A stretch of DNA of 64,000 nucleotides from Thermopolyspora flexuosa. GTDB lineage: Bacteria > Actinomycetota > Actinomycetes > Streptosporangiales > Streptosporangiaceae. The stretch spans positions 3,720,001 through 3,784,000 of the forward strand of contig NZ_VFPQ01000001.1 in assembly GCF_006716785.1 (NCBI RefSeq), in the 5' to 3' direction. A program made the position numbers and the translations under genes. Under the pieces are notes generated by a model, which saw only the letters and a list, made by a program, of their open reading frames with translations, had not been told where the DNA came from and did not search any database. Below, one piece after another: positions 33,904-43,427 of the stretch (positions are counted from its first letter, which is position 1; every line of letters begins with the position of its first letter).

Positions 33904-35073
33904 TCAGGAGACGACCACCTCGGGCCCGTTCGCGCCGGGGTCGTCCGGGTCGACCGTGATGCCGCGGCGCTCGGCGAGCTTGAGCGCCTCCTCGATGAGG
34001 GTCTCCACGATCTGCGACTCGGGCACGGTCTTGATCACCTTGCCCTCGACGAAGATCTGGCCCTTGCCGTTGCCGGAGGCGACGCCGAGGTCGGCCTCGC
34101 GCGCCTCGCCGGGACCGTTCACCACGCAGCCCATCACCGCCACACGCAGCGGGACCGGCAGCCCGGCCAGCCCCGCCTGCACCCGCTCGGCGAGGGTGAA
34201 CACGTCCACCTGGGCCCGGCCGCAGGACGGGCAGGAGACGATCTCCAGGCCGCGCTCGCGGAGGTTGAGCGCCTCGAGGATCGCGATGCCGACCTTGACC
34301 TCCTCCACCGGCGGGGCGGACAGCGACACCCGGATGGTGTCGCCGATGCCCTCGGCGAGCAGCGCGCCGAACGCCACCGCGGACTTGATCGTGCCCTGGA
34401 ACGGCGGGCCGGCCTCGGTGACGCCGAGGTGCAGCGGGTAGTCGCAGCGCTCGGCGAGCAGGCGGTAGGCGGCGATCATCACCACCGGGTCGTGGTGCTT
34501 CACCGAGATCTTGAGGTCGGTGAAGCCGTGCTCCTCGAAGAGCGAGCACTCCCACAGCGCCGACTCGACGAGGGCCTCCGGGGTGGCCGTGCCGTACTTG
34601 CGCAGGAGGCGCTCGTCGAGCGAGCCGGCGTTGACGCCGATGCGGATCGGCACGCCGGCCTCGGAGGCGGCCTTGGCGATCTCCCCGACCCGGTCGTCGA
34701 ACTTCTTGATGTTGCCCGGGTTCACCCGGACCGCGGCGCACCCGGCGTCGATCGCGGCGAACACGTACTTGGGCTGGAAGTGGATGTCGGCGATCACCGG
34801 GATCGGCGACTTCGCCGCGATCTGCGGCAACGCGTCGGCGTCGTCCTGCGAGGGGACCGCGACCCGCACGATCTGGCAGCCCGCCGCGGTGAGCTCGGCG
34901 ATCTGCTGCAGGGTGGCGTTGACGTCGGCGGTCACCGTCGTGGTCATCGACTGCACCGACACCGGCGCGTCCCCGCCGACCGGCACCGACCCCACCATGA
35001 TCTTCCGGGACTTTCGCCGCTCCGCGAGCGGACGCTTACGCACGGTGGGAATGCCCAGATCAACAGAAGTCAT
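33904..35073 (-). CDS. ispG: 4-hydroxy-3-methylbut-2-enyl diphosphate synthase (IspG/GcpE)
   Basis: 389 residues. Seventh enzyme-step of the non-mevalonate (MEP) isoprenoid pathway, converting MEcPP to HMBPP with a 4Fe-4S cluster. Visible: [56 protein letters not shown] and the cluster region with SCPSCGR (two Cys) and [10 protein letters not shown] (third Cys). ATG 35073 has AAGGTG nine bases upstream; the frame is open further but without support. It follows dxr after 158 bases on the same strand. Confidence 0.95.
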   Translation of the reverse strand: MTSVDLGIPTVRKRPLAERRKSRKIMVGSVPVGGDAPVSVQSMTTTVTADVNATLQQIAELTAAGCQIVRVAVPSQDDADALPQIAAKSPIPVIADIHFQPKYVFAAIDAGCAAVRVNPGNIKKFDDRVGEIAKAASEAGVPIRIGVNAGSLDERLLRKYGTATPEALVESALWECSLFEEHGFTDLKISVKHHDPVVMIAAYRLLAERCDYPLHLGVTEAGPPFQGTIKSAVAFGALLAEGIGDTIRVSLSAPPVEEVKVGIAILEALNLRERGLEIVSCPSCGRAQVDVFTLAERVQAGLAGLPVPLRVAVMGCVVNGPGEAREADLGVASGNGKGQIFVEGKVIKTVPESQIVETLIEEALKLAERRGITVDPDDPGANGPEVVVS

Positions 35074-35231
35074 TGCTGCACCTTGTGTCAGTTGCCGTTG
35101 TCGGCGGCGAGCACCGCCGACCAGTCTAGGCAAGGCGGCGGATGGATCAGGACGAAACGCCGCCACGCGCGGGCCGTGGGCGGGGCGCGGCGCGCCCGTG
35201 CCCACGGCGGCGCGGGCGTCGCACCCAAGGG

Positions 35232-36464
35232 CTATCCGGTGAGCTCCCGGGCCCGCGCCCGGGCCCACTCGTCGGCGGCGAGCACCTCCTCCACGGAGGA
35301 GGCGGGCTGGACGTCGTGCTCGCCGACGACCCGGGCGACGGTGTCGACGATCCCCGGGAACGGCAGCCGACCGGCGAGGAACGCCTCCACGCAGACCTCG
35401 TTCGCCGCGTTGTAGACGGCCGGGGCGGTGCCCCCGGCCTCGCCGACCGAGCGGGCGAGCGCGACGGCGGGAAACGCCTCGTCGTCGAGCGGCTCGAAGG
35501 TCCAGGTGTGCGCCTTGGTCCAGTCGATCGCGGGCGCGGCGTCGGGCACCCGCTCGGGCCAGCCGAGGGCGAGCGCGATCGGGAGCCGCATGTCCGGAGG
35601 ACTCGCCTGGGCGATCGTCGACCCGTCGGTGAACTCCACCATCGAGTGGATCACCGACTGGGGATGAACCATGACGGAGATGCGGGCGTATTCGATATCG
35701 AACAGCAGATGGGCCTCGATGACCTCAAGGCCCTTGTTGACCAGAGTTGCGGAGTTGATGGTGACCATCGGCCCCATGGACCAGGTCGGGTGCGCGAGCG
35801 CCTGCTCCGGCGTGACGGAGGACAGCTCCGCCCGATTACGGCCCCGGAACGGCCCGCCGCTCGCGGTGACGATGAGGCGGCGGACCGCCGTACCCGGCCC
35901 CTCCCCGGCGGCCCGCCCCGGCCCGGCCGCCCACAGGCACTGGGCGAGGGCCGAGTGCTCGGAGTCCACCGGCACGAGCTGCCCGGGCCGTGCCAGCCGC
36001 TTGACCAGCGGGCCACCGATGATCAACGACTCCTTGTTGGCGAGCGCCAGCGTCCGCCCCTCGCGCAGCGCGGCGAGCGTGGAGGACAGGCCGAGCGCGC
36101 CGGTGATGCCGTTGAGCACCACGTCGCACGGCCAGGCCGCGGCCTCGGCCACCCCCTCCGGGCCCGCCAGGATCTTCACCGGCCGCCCGGCGAGCGCCTC
36201 GCGCACCGCGGGCACCGCCCCCGGGTCGGCCACCGCCACCACCTCGGGGCCGAACTCGGCCACCTGCCGGGCGAGCAGCTCGGGCCGTCCGCCACCGGCG
36301 GCGAGGGCGACGACGCGGAATCGATGTCGGTTCCGGGCGATGACGTCCAGCGCCTGGGTGCCGATCGATCCCGTCGACCCGAGCAGGGCGATGGTTCTGG
36401 GCTCGTAGTCGCTCGTGGCGGCCGGACAGCCGCCGGCGTCCGGCCGCGTTCCCGCGTTTCGCAC
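35232..36464 (-). CDS. dxr: 1-deoxy-D-xylulose 5-phosphate reductoisomerase
   Basis: 410 residues. Second step of the MEP pathway: DXP to MEP with NADPH. Motifs: [16 protein letters not shown] (NADPH-binding, about residues 27-42), [22 protein letters not shown] (metal ligands), [39 protein letters not shown] and [17 protein letters not shown]. The start gives a 20-residue N-terminal extension; a later start is possible but none has a better ribosome site. Followed by ispG, without the usual intervening site-2 protease gene. Confidence 0.95.
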   Translation of the reverse strand: MRNAGTRPDAGGCPAATSDYEPRTIALLGSTGSIGTQALDVIARNRHRFRVVALAAGGGRPELLARQVAEFGPEVVAVADPGAVPAVREALAGRPVKILAGPEGVAEAAAWPCDVVLNGITGALGLSSTLAALREGRTLALANKESLIIGGPLVKRLARPGQLVPVDSEHSALAQCLWAAGPGRAAGEGPGTAVRRLIVTASGGPFRGRNRAELSSVTPEQALAHPTWSMGPMVTINSATLVNKGLEVIEAHLLFDIEYARISVMVHPQSVIHSMVEFTDGSTIAQASPPDMRLPIALALGWPERVPDAAPAIDWTKAHTWTFEPLDDEAFPAVALARSVGEAGGTAPAVYNAANEVCVEAFLAGRLPFPGIVDTVARVVGEHDVQPASSVEEVLAADEWARARARELTG

Positions 36465-36591
36465 GCCCCCATTCTTTCCGGCCCGGCCGCAAGGTCGCCA
36501 ACGCGGGCCGGGCGATAGCGGGGCGATCAGGGCAAACGCTACATGCCGTCACCACCTGGGTGCTTTGCGCCCAACTGTCTCCATAACCGTC

Positions 36592-36619
36592 TTGACAGTT
36601 AGCAAGAAGGCAGTGTCAA
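36592..36619 (+). promoter_or_regulatory. Promoter/inverted repeat upstream of first peptidase
   Basis: TTGACA (36592-36597), a likely -35, and its inverted copy TGTCAA (36614-36619), 16 bases apart. No convincing -10 was found, so the pair may be an operator instead. Confidence 0.35.
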
Positions 36620-36669
36620 CCGACCACTACCTTCCCGAGAACAGGGATCACCCGCTCACGGAGGTACGA

Positions 36670-37887
36670 ATGCACCGGATCGCCCGACGTCTTGCCGTAC
36701 TCGGCCTGCTCCCGCTAGGTGTGGCCGGGCTGACACTGCCCGCGGCGCATGCCGAGGGAGGCGCCGCCACCGGCGCCACCGGGCTCGCCGCGGTGTCGGC
36801 CGCCACGCCCGGGGCGGGCTCCGCGGCCAGGACCTCGACCTCCCCGCGCGACCGCGGCTACCACACCTGGCGCGGGGCGAGCACGTTCGCGCAGCAGCAA
36901 CAGGTGCGCAGGTACTGGAACCGGTCGCGGCTGCGCTCGGCCGAGCCGATGGAGAACATCCTGTTCCGCAACCGGCGCGCGGCGACGCGGCCGGGACAGG
37001 ACGTGACGCGGCCGGGACGGCCGGGCTCGCCGGGAACGGGATCCGGCTCCGCGGGCTCGGGTTCGGCCGGTTCCGGCTCGGCGGGGGCGGGCTCCGGGGG
37101 CTCGTCGGGGTCGTCGGGGGCGGCGACCGGCACCCCCACGGTCGTCCCGCCGACCACCGGGCAGAACTCGCTCGGCAACTCGGTCCGCCAGGTCGCCGCG
37201 GCGATCTGGCCGGGCACCGGCGCGATCGCCACCACCGCCGGGCGGGTGTTCTTCACCATCAACGACGGCGGCCGCGCCCGGACGGCCTCCTGCTCGGGCA
37301 CCGCGGTCACCAGCGCGAACCGCAGCGTCGTGCTCACCGCCGGGCACTGCGTGAAGTCGAACGGGCAGACCCACCGGAACGTGGTGTTCGTGCCGGGCTT
37401 CCAGAACGGCCAGCGGCCGTTCGGCACCTGGGTGGCGACGAACCTGTTCACCACCCAGCAGTGGAACGCCAACGAGGACATCAACTTCGACATCGCCGCC
37501 TTCGTGGTCGCCCCGCTCAACGGGCGCAACCTCGTCGACGTGGTCGGCGGCCAGGGCGTCGCGTTCAACCAGCAGCGCGGGCGGCAGATGTACTCGTTCG
37601 GCTACCCGGCCGCGCAGCCGTTCGACGGCAGCAGGCTGATCTTCTGCTCGGGCCGCTCGTTCGACGACCCGGTGCAGACGAACGACCTGGGGCTGCGCTG
37701 CGACATGACCGGCGGGTCGAGCGGCGGCCCGTGGATGATCAACTTCAACGAGCAGACCGGCGCCGGCCTCGTCAACTCGGTGAACAGCTTCAAGTACAAC
37801 TTCGACCAGAGGTTCATGTTCGGCCCGTTCTTCGGCCAGGAGGCGCAGGCGGTCTACAACGCCGCCCAGAACGTGGGAGCCCAGTGA
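36670..37887 (+). CDS. Secreted trypsin-like serine peptidase (first of tandem pair)
   Basis: 405 residues. Signal peptide MHRIARRLAVLGLLPLGVAG with cleavage after AHA. Residues 30-165 are a low-complexity propeptide/linker ending in repeated GSGSAG units. The catalytic domain (about 180-405) has the chymotrypsin-fold triad: His in VVLTAGHCVK, Asp in INFDIAAFVV, Ser in TGGSSGGPWM. Paired Cys flank the His and Ser. ATG 36670 has GGAGG four bases before the start spacing. It should act outside the cell. The closest relative visible is the next gene; both share the context FGYPAA/FGFPAY and SFKY near the C-terminus. Confidence 0.9.
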   Translation: MHRIARRLAVLGLLPLGVAGLTLPAAHAEGGAATGATGLAAVSAATPGAGSAARTSTSPRDRGYHTWRGASTFAQQQQVRRYWNRSRLRSAEPMENILFRNRRAATRPGQDVTRPGRPGSPGTGSGSAGSGSAGSGSAGAGSGGSSGSSGAATGTPTVVPPTTGQNSLGNSVRQVAAAIWPGTGAIATTAGRVFFTINDGGRARTASCSGTAVTSANRSVVLTAGHCVKSNGQTHRNVVFVPGFQNGQRPFGTWVATNLFTTQQWNANEDINFDIAAFVVAPLNGRNLVDVVGGQGVAFNQQRGRQMYSFGYPAAQPFDGSRLIFCSGRSFDDPVQTNDLGLRCDMTGGSSGGPWMINFNEQTGAGLVNSVNSFKYNFDQRFMFGPFFGQEAQAVYNAAQNVGAQ

Positions 37888-38001
37888 CGGCGACCCGATG
37901 ACCGCGAACCGCGCGCATCGCACGGAAACCCCCACCCGACCGGCGACCTTTTTACGAAAAGTAGTCGCGCGATCACGTCGCGTGGTCCACACTCGGGAGG
38001 C

Positions 38002-39165
38002 ATGACTGCGTGCCTCCCCCTGATGGCCGCCGGCTGTCTCGCCGCCGTCCTGGTGGGTCCCATCACGGGCGGCCCATCCCCGGTCACCCGGCCCTCCCCG
38101 GCCGGACCTCCGCACGTCCGTCCCGCCGCCCCGGCGCGTCTCGCGGGGCCGGGCGAGGTGGAGGCCGTCTCCCTGGAGTCCGCCCCGGCCGGGCCGTCCC
38201 CGGCCCGGGCGCTCCGGGCGCCCGCGGGAGGGTCAGGGGGTGACGCACCGGGCGCCGCGCCGCCGGGACCGGGCCGGCCCGGCGTGGTGCAGCACGCGGC
38301 CGAGGCGGACGGGGCCGCGCAGCGGCGCGTCCTCGCCTACTGGACGCCAGGCCGGATGGCCGCCGCCGAGCCGGTGGAACCGTCCGGGGGGTTCGGTAAC
38401 CTGCTGCCGCCGGAGCGGCGGCGGCAGGCCACCGCCTCCGGAGTCGGCCTCGCCCACGCCACCGCGGGCGCCCGGTGGACCATGGCGTCCGGCCGCCGCC
38501 CGGCCGCGCCCGGCACGATCGCCGCCACCACCGGCCGGGTGTTCCTCACCATGAACGGCCGCGACTTCGTCTGCTCCGCGGTCTCCATCCGCGCCGCCAA
38601 CCGGGACCTCGTGCTCACCGCGGGCCACTGCGTCAAGGACGGCACCGGCGACTGGGCGCGCAACTGGACGTTCGTGCCCGGCTACGACTCCGGCCGCCGG
38701 CCGTACGGGACGTACACCGCCCGGCGGGCGTTCGTCACCACCGGGTGGTCCCGGCACGGCGACGACGACGAGGACGTGGCGATGGTCGCGGTCAACCCCC
38801 ACGGCGGGCGGCACCTCGCCGACGTGGTCGGGGCCCAGCCGATCGGGTTCAACCCGCCGCGCGGCCGGCAGACCTACGCGTTCGGCTTCCCCGCCTATCC
38901 GCCGTACAACGGCGAGCACCTGATGTACTGCGCCGGCCCGCTGCACGCCGACCCGAACCGGCAGACCCGCGGCCAGGGGCTGCGCTGCGACCTCACCGCC
39001 GGGGCGAGCGGCGGGCCGTGGCTGTCCGGCTTCGACCCGGTCACCGGCCACGGCACGGTCACCTCGGTGAGCAGCTTCAAGTACAGCAACGACCGGCACA
39101 CCATGTACGGCCCGTACTTCGGCGACGCGATCCGGCGGCTGCACGCGGTGGCCGAGCGGTCCTGA
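38002..39165 (+). CDS. Secreted trypsin-like serine peptidase (second of tandem pair)
   Basis: 387 residues, paralogue of the preceding gene. N-terminal hydrophobic stretch MTACLPLMAAGCLAAVLVG is a signal peptide, possibly with a lipobox-like AAGC. Residues 25-165 are Pro/Ala-rich. Catalytic domain: His in LVLTAGHCVKDG, Asp in DEDVAMVAV, Ser in TAGASGGPWL. GRQTYAFGFPAY and VSSFKYSNDRHTMYGPYFGDA align with the neighbour. GGGAGG precedes the ATG at 38002. The gap of 114 bases contains an AT-rich hairpin-like stretch (CTTTTTACGAAAAG), so separate promoters are possible. Confidence 0.9.
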   Translation: MTACLPLMAAGCLAAVLVGPITGGPSPVTRPSPAGPPHVRPAAPARLAGPGEVEAVSLESAPAGPSPARALRAPAGGSGGDAPGAAPPGPGRPGVVQHAAEADGAAQRRVLAYWTPGRMAAAEPVEPSGGFGNLLPPERRRQATASGVGLAHATAGARWTMASGRRPAAPGTIAATTGRVFLTMNGRDFVCSAVSIRAANRDLVLTAGHCVKDGTGDWARNWTFVPGYDSGRRPYGTYTARRAFVTTGWSRHGDDDEDVAMVAVNPHGGRHLADVVGAQPIGFNPPRGRQTYAFGFPAYPPYNGEHLMYCAGPLHADPNRQTRGQGLRCDLTAGASGGPWLSGFDPVTGHGTVTSVSSFKYSNDRHTMYGPYFGDAIRRLHAVAERS

Positions 39166-39198
39166 CCCGGCCCGCCCGGCCGCAGCGTGCCGCGCCGG

Positions 39199-40626
39199 TC
39201 ACAGGGTCAGGCCGGTGAGCACCGTGGTGCGCGGGTAGGTGTAGTCCTCCATCGCCGAGCGCAGGCCCTCGCGGCCCATGCCGGAGTCCTTGACCCCGCC
39301 GTACGGCATCTGGTCGGCGCGGTAGCTCGGCACGTCGCCGATGATCACCCCGCCGACCTCGAGCTCCTTGGCCGCGCGGAACGCGGTGGCGAGGCTGGTG
39401 GTGAACACCCCCGCCTGCAGGCCGTACGCGGAGTCGTTCACCACGGCGAACGCCTCGTCCACCGAGGCGACGCGGCGCAGCACGAGCACCGGGCCGAACA
39501 CCTCCTCGCGGCACACCCTGGCGTCGTCCGGCACGTCGGCGAGCACCGTCGGCTCGACCAGCGCGCCGGTACGGCCGCCGCCGGCCAGCAGCCGCCCGCC
39601 GGCCTCGACCGCCTCCCGCACCCACTGCTCCACGCGCCGGGCGGCCTGCTCGCTCACCATCGGCCCGACCTGGGTGCGCTCGTCGGCCGGGTCGCCGGTG
39701 ACCAGGGCCTTCACCTTGGCCACGAGCCGGTCGGCGAACTCGTCGTACACCTCGTCCTGCACCAGCACCCGCTGCACCGCGATGCAGCTCTGCCCGGCCT
39801 GGTAGTTGGCGTAGAGCGCGATCCGGGTGGCGGCCCACTCCAGGTCGGCGTCGGCGAGCACCACCGCGGCCGCGTTGCCGCCCAGCTCGAGCGTGACGTG
39901 CTTGCGCGGCACCCGCTCGGCGATCATGAACCCGACCGGGGCCGAGCCGGTGAACGAGACCACCGGCAGCCGGGGGTCCTCCACCAGCGCGGCGGCCCGC
40001 TCGTTGGGCAGCGGGAGGATCGAGAACATGCCCTCGGGCAGGCCGGTCTCGGCGAGGAGCTCGCCGAGCAGCAGCGCGGACAGCGGGGTGGCCGGCGCGG
40101 GCTTGATGATCACCGGGGCGCCGACCGCGATCGCCGGGGCGACCTTGTGCGCCACCAGGTTGAGCGGGAAGTTGAACGGGGTGATGCCGAGCACCGGCCC
40201 GTACGGGTGCCGCGTCACCAGCGCCAGGCGGCCCTCGCCGGCGGGCTCGGTGTCGAGCCGCATCATCTCGCCCCCGAGGCGGCGGGTCTCCTCGGCGGCG
40301 AACCGGAACGTCGAGACCGCCCGGGCCACCTCGGCCCGCGCCCACATGAGCGGCTTGCCGTTCTCCGCGCTGATCAGCTCGGCGACCTCGGCGGCGCGTT
40401 CGGCGAGCCGCCGGGAGACGTGCGCGAGCGCCTCGGCCCGGGTGTGCACGGGGAGCGCGGCGGCGGTACGGCGGACCGCGTCGGCGGCGGCGACGGCCCG
40501 CTCGACCTGCTCGGGCGTGGGCACGGCGGCCGCGCCCACCACCCGGTCGTCGTAGGGGCTGGTCACGATGATCTCGTCCTCGCCGGTAGCGGCCTGACCG
40601 GCGAGCCAGAAGGGGCGGACGTCCAT
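39199..40626 (-). CDS. Aldehyde dehydrogenase family protein
   Basis: 475 residues, full-length NAD(P)-dependent aldehyde dehydrogenase. Cofactor and catalytic motifs: GITPFNFPLNLVAHK, FTGSAPVG, the Glu in TLELGGNAA, and the nucleophilic Cys in QAGQSCIAVQR (about residue 279), then EEVFGPVLVL. The aldehyde is not identifiable. It is divergent from a TetR gene, and two inverted repeats sit in the 233-base region between them, so it is probably controlled by that regulator. Confidence 0.9.
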   Translation of the reverse strand: MDVRPFWLAGQAATGEDEIIVTSPYDDRVVGAAAVPTPEQVERAVAAADAVRRTAAALPVHTRAEALAHVSRRLAERAAEVAELISAENGKPLMWARAEVARAVSTFRFAAEETRRLGGEMMRLDTEPAGEGRLALVTRHPYGPVLGITPFNFPLNLVAHKVAPAIAVGAPVIIKPAPATPLSALLLGELLAETGLPEGMFSILPLPNERAAALVEDPRLPVVSFTGSAPVGFMIAERVPRKHVTLELGGNAAAVVLADADLEWAATRIALYANYQAGQSCIAVQRVLVQDEVYDEFADRLVAKVKALVTGDPADERTQVGPMVSEQAARRVEQWVREAVEAGGRLLAGGGRTGALVEPTVLADVPDDARVCREEVFGPVLVLRRVASVDEAFAVVNDSAYGLQAGVFTTSLATAFRAAKELEVGGVIIGDVPSYRADQMPYGGVKDSGMGREGLRSAMEDYTYPRTTVLTGLTL

Positions 40627-40672
40627 GTTCCCGACGCTACGCCCGGACGCGCCATGCTTGGATCACGCCTGG

Positions 40673-40770
40673 AAGTACATACGGGTACTTGTGTCACGCC
40701 AGGGCGAACCATTCCCTGTTCCACGGGTTCGTGGTACAGAGGATGCTCGAATTTGCCACTATTTAGTGGC
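40673..40770. promoter_or_regulatory. Two inverted repeats between divergent aldehyde dehydrogenase and tetR
   Basis: AAGTAC (40673-40678) with GTACTT (40685-40690), spacer six; and GCCACTATTTAGTGGC (40755-40770), a palindrome with 7-base arms. The first is nearer the dehydrogenase start, the second nearer tetR. Either could be the TetR operator. Confidence 0.55.
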
Positions 40771-40859
40771 GAGGTGGTTTGAACCCTCGCCCGACTGGTT
40801 AGGTCGCAAGCGTGCGGGTCCGCCGCGGGGACCCCCGAGGGGAGAAGGGCACGTCGCTC

Positions 40860-41498
40860 ATGGGTTCGCCGGCGCCGCTCGGGCTGCAGGGCGCCACTGC
40901 GCCGGGTCAGCGCTCCGCGCACGAGGAGCTGCGGCAACGCGTGCTCGACGTGGCCTGCCGCCTGCTGATGAACTCAGGGCCGGAGAGCCTCACGGTACGG
41001 CGGATCGCCGCCGAGGCCGACTGCCCCACCACCGTCATCTACACGATGTTCGGCAGCAAGGAGGGCCTCGCCGAGGCCCTCTACCTCGAGGGTTTCGAGC
41101 GGGTCCGGCGCCGATTAGAGGCGGTGCCGCCGCATCCCGACCCCCTCGAGTACCTGCGTGCCCTGGGCCCCGCCTACCGGGAGGCGTGTTTCGCCGAGCC
41201 CGCCTACTACAGCCTGATGTTCGAGAAGGCGATCCCCGGCTTCGAGCCGAGCGAGCGGGCGCGCACCCTCGCCCGCGCCGCGCTCAACATCCTCGACCGG
41301 GTGGTCGCCGACTGCATCTCCGCGGGCTATCTCGTCCCCACCCAGCCGCGGAAGATCGCCGACGCGCTGTGGGCCGCGGCGCAGGGCGCGATCAGCCTGG
41401 AGCGGGCCGGGTACTTCCGCGACGGCAGCAACTACGAGCTGGTCACCACCGCCACGGTGCTGCACTTTCTGGTCAAGCGCAACAAGCGCAACCGGTGA
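40860..41498 (+). CDS. TetR family regulator
   Basis: 212 residues. HTH: LRQRVLDVACRLLMNSGPESLTVRRIAAEADCPTTVIYTMFGSKEGLAEALY, then a TetR_C-type domain (AFRxAY-like region ALGPAYREACFAEPAYYSLMFEKAIPGF). ATG 40860 with GGAGAAGGG upstream; GTG 40812 would add 16 residues. It is divergent from the aldehyde dehydrogenase and its stop is 12 bases from the end of the convergent pucR gene. Confidence 0.88.
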   Translation: MGSPAPLGLQGATAPGQRSAHEELRQRVLDVACRLLMNSGPESLTVRRIAAEADCPTTVIYTMFGSKEGLAEALYLEGFERVRRRLEAVPPHPDPLEYLRALGPAYREACFAEPAYYSLMFEKAIPGFEPSERARTLARAALNILDRVVADCISAGYLVPTQPRKIADALWAAAQGAISLERAGYFRDGSNYELVTTATVLHFLVKRNKRNR

Positions 41499-41510
41499 CC
41501 GGCCGGCCGG

Positions 41511-42959
41511 TCAGGCCGTGCCCACGTTGAGCGCGACCCACAGCTCGGCCCGGGTGGCGGGGTCGTCGAGGTCGCGGCCGAGCAGCTCGGCCGCCTTGCG
41601 GATGCGGTAGCGCAGCGTGTGCCGGTGCACGCCGAGCCGCTGGGCGGCGGCGTCCCAGTGGCCGTTGGCGGCGAGGTAGGCGCGCAGCGACTCGATCAGG
41701 TCGGCCCGGGAGCCGTGCTCGCGCAGCGGGGCGAGCAGCGCCTCGGCGTACCCGGCCGCCGCCTCCGGGTCGAGCAGCGCGAGCAGCCCCTGACCGGCGA
41801 GGTCGCGGAAGCGGACGAGTGCCTTGCCGGTGGTGTGCGCGCGCTCCAGGGCGCGCTCGGCCTGCCGGAGCCCGGCCGCGAGCGCGTCGAGGGCGACCGG
41901 GTCGCTCGACCCGGCCCGGCCCCGCTCGGCGGCGATCGCCGCGGCGCGCTGCGCCTGCGCCTCGGGCACGAGGGCGACCACCATGCCCCGCCACGGCGCG
42001 GTGAACCCGGGCAGCGCGTCGCCGAGCCCTTCGGCGTCGTCGGAGCGGCAGGCGAACACCACCACGGGGCCGGTGGGGAGCCCTTCGCCGAGCACCTCCT
42101 CGGCCGCCGCCCGGTCCCCGGCGAGCAGCAGCCGCAGTGCCGCCGTGCGCACCCGCGCCTCGGCCGCGAACCGGGCCCGGCTCTGCTCGAGCGCGAGGGT
42201 GAGCAGCGATCCGGCCGCGTTGACCACGGTGTGCGCGACCGGGGAGAACGGCCGGGCGCGGCCCACGGCGAGGAAGCCGCGCAGCCGCCGGTGGTCGCCG
42301 AGCCGCTGCACGATGAGGTGCTCGTCCGGGGTGGCCGAGGACAGGCCGGCGGGGGCGCCGGTGGCGCGCAGCCGCTCCAGCTCGGGCAGCAGCCCGCGGG
42401 CCCTGCGCCGGGCGCCCGCCCCGGCCGAGTGCAGCACGCCGCCGCCCTCGTCGAGCAGCAGCACCCAGCCGTCGACCTCCTTGGCGAGCCGGTCGACGAC
42501 CGCGTGCATGCCCTCGGGCTGCAGCGCGGCCCGGGTGAGCCGCCCCTGCGCGGCGAAGGCGCGGTTCAGCTCCTCGTACTGCTCGGCCGCGAGCAGCTCG
42601 CTCACCGCCTTGCCGACGGCGATGAACGGCGTGTCCCGGTGCACCTCGATGAGCGGCAACCCGCGCGCCTCGGCCGCCCGCACGTACTCCTCCGGCACCT
42701 CCTCGTGGCTGAGCCCGACGCCGAAGCCGAGGCCCGCCGCGCCCCGGGCGACGAGCCGGGAGATGTACGGCCCGGCGTCGTAGGCGCCGAGCCGCATGCC
42801 GGTGGTGAGCACGAGCTCGCCGCCCTCGAGGTAGGGGGTGGGGTCCTCCAGCTCGCTCACCGCGACCCAGCGCACCGGCCGGTCGAGCTCGCCGGCCGCG
42901 GCCAGCACGCGAAGGCGCAACGGCGCCATCGCCACCACCCTGCGCAGGGTCGGAGCCAT
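41511..42959 (-). CDS. PucR family transcriptional regulator (first)
   Basis: 482 residues. N-terminal PurC/PucR ligand domain (APLRLRVLAAAGELDRPVRWVAVSELEDPTPYLEGGELVLTTG), a GGDEF-like/GAF-like middle, and the C-terminal PucR HTH (LIESLRAYLAANGHWDAAAQRLGVHRHTLRYRIRKAAELLG). PucR proteins usually regulate purine, pyrimidine or amine catabolism. It lies a few kb from the aminotransferase-mmsA unit on the same strand, which it may regulate (inference). Start ATG 42959 with GGGGAC upstream. Confidence 0.9.
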   Translation of the reverse strand: MAPTLRRVVAMAPLRLRVLAAAGELDRPVRWVAVSELEDPTPYLEGGELVLTTGMRLGAYDAGPYISRLVARGAAGLGFGVGLSHEEVPEEYVRAAEARGLPLIEVHRDTPFIAVGKAVSELLAAEQYEELNRAFAAQGRLTRAALQPEGMHAVVDRLAKEVDGWVLLLDEGGGVLHSAGAGARRRARGLLPELERLRATGAPAGLSSATPDEHLIVQRLGDHRRLRGFLAVGRARPFSPVAHTVVNAAGSLLTLALEQSRARFAAEARVRTAALRLLLAGDRAAAEEVLGEGLPTGPVVVFACRSDDAEGLGDALPGFTAPWRGMVVALVPEAQAQRAAAIAAERGRAGSSDPVALDALAAGLRQAERALERAHTTGKALVRFRDLAGQGLLALLDPEAAAGYAEALLAPLREHGSRADLIESLRAYLAANGHWDAAAQRLGVHRHTLRYRIRKAAELLGRDLDDPATRAELWVALNVGTA

Positions 42960-43427
42960 GGGGTGTCCCCGTTCCCGATTGGTCCGAAGTTGTCCATCCT
43001 GTACAGAAGCTCTGGCGCCATTGTGCCACGCTGCACAGGGGCGCCACCGGGTTGCAGGCCGTACCGTGACCCCGCGGAGACCATCGCGGGACCGGGCCGA
43101 CATCCCGGCCCCGCGCCCACCGGCCCTCCCTTGGCCGCGCCCGGCCGCGCGCTGGCCCGGGCGTTGTCGATCATTGGCCCGGCGATCGCGGCGGCGTGAC
43201 CCGGCCGTGGCCGCGCGGCGCGGCGGGCGGATGAGCGTACCCCCGCCGTTCTTCCGGTTTACACCGACCGAAGCACGGCATCCGGCATGCGATGGATGCC
43301 CGTTTTCGTGGGCTATGCGGCATGGCTCATGCCCGTGTTTTAACCCTTACTTGACACCCTGCCAGTCGATCACGACGTGTAACGGCGTTATAACGGTTCG
43401 GGTAACGCTGGAGATCATTGGAGAGGT
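42960..43427. other. Divergent intergenic region with promoter elements
   Basis: 468 bases. The pucR promoter should be at the left. At the right, TTGACA (43351-43356) and a palindrome TAACGGCGTTA (43380-43390) followed by TATAAC (43389-43394) and another GTAACG lie upstream of the small Cys-motif gene. Short inverted GCATG/CATGC pairs occur near 43285-43331. No gene recognised. Confidence 0.4.

Noticed and set aside
40740-40800. tRNA-like appearance of GTGGTTTGAACCCTC near the TetR gene
   Set aside because: No acceptor stem or anticodon arm can be formed around it; it is better explained as promoter DNA next to the palindrome.
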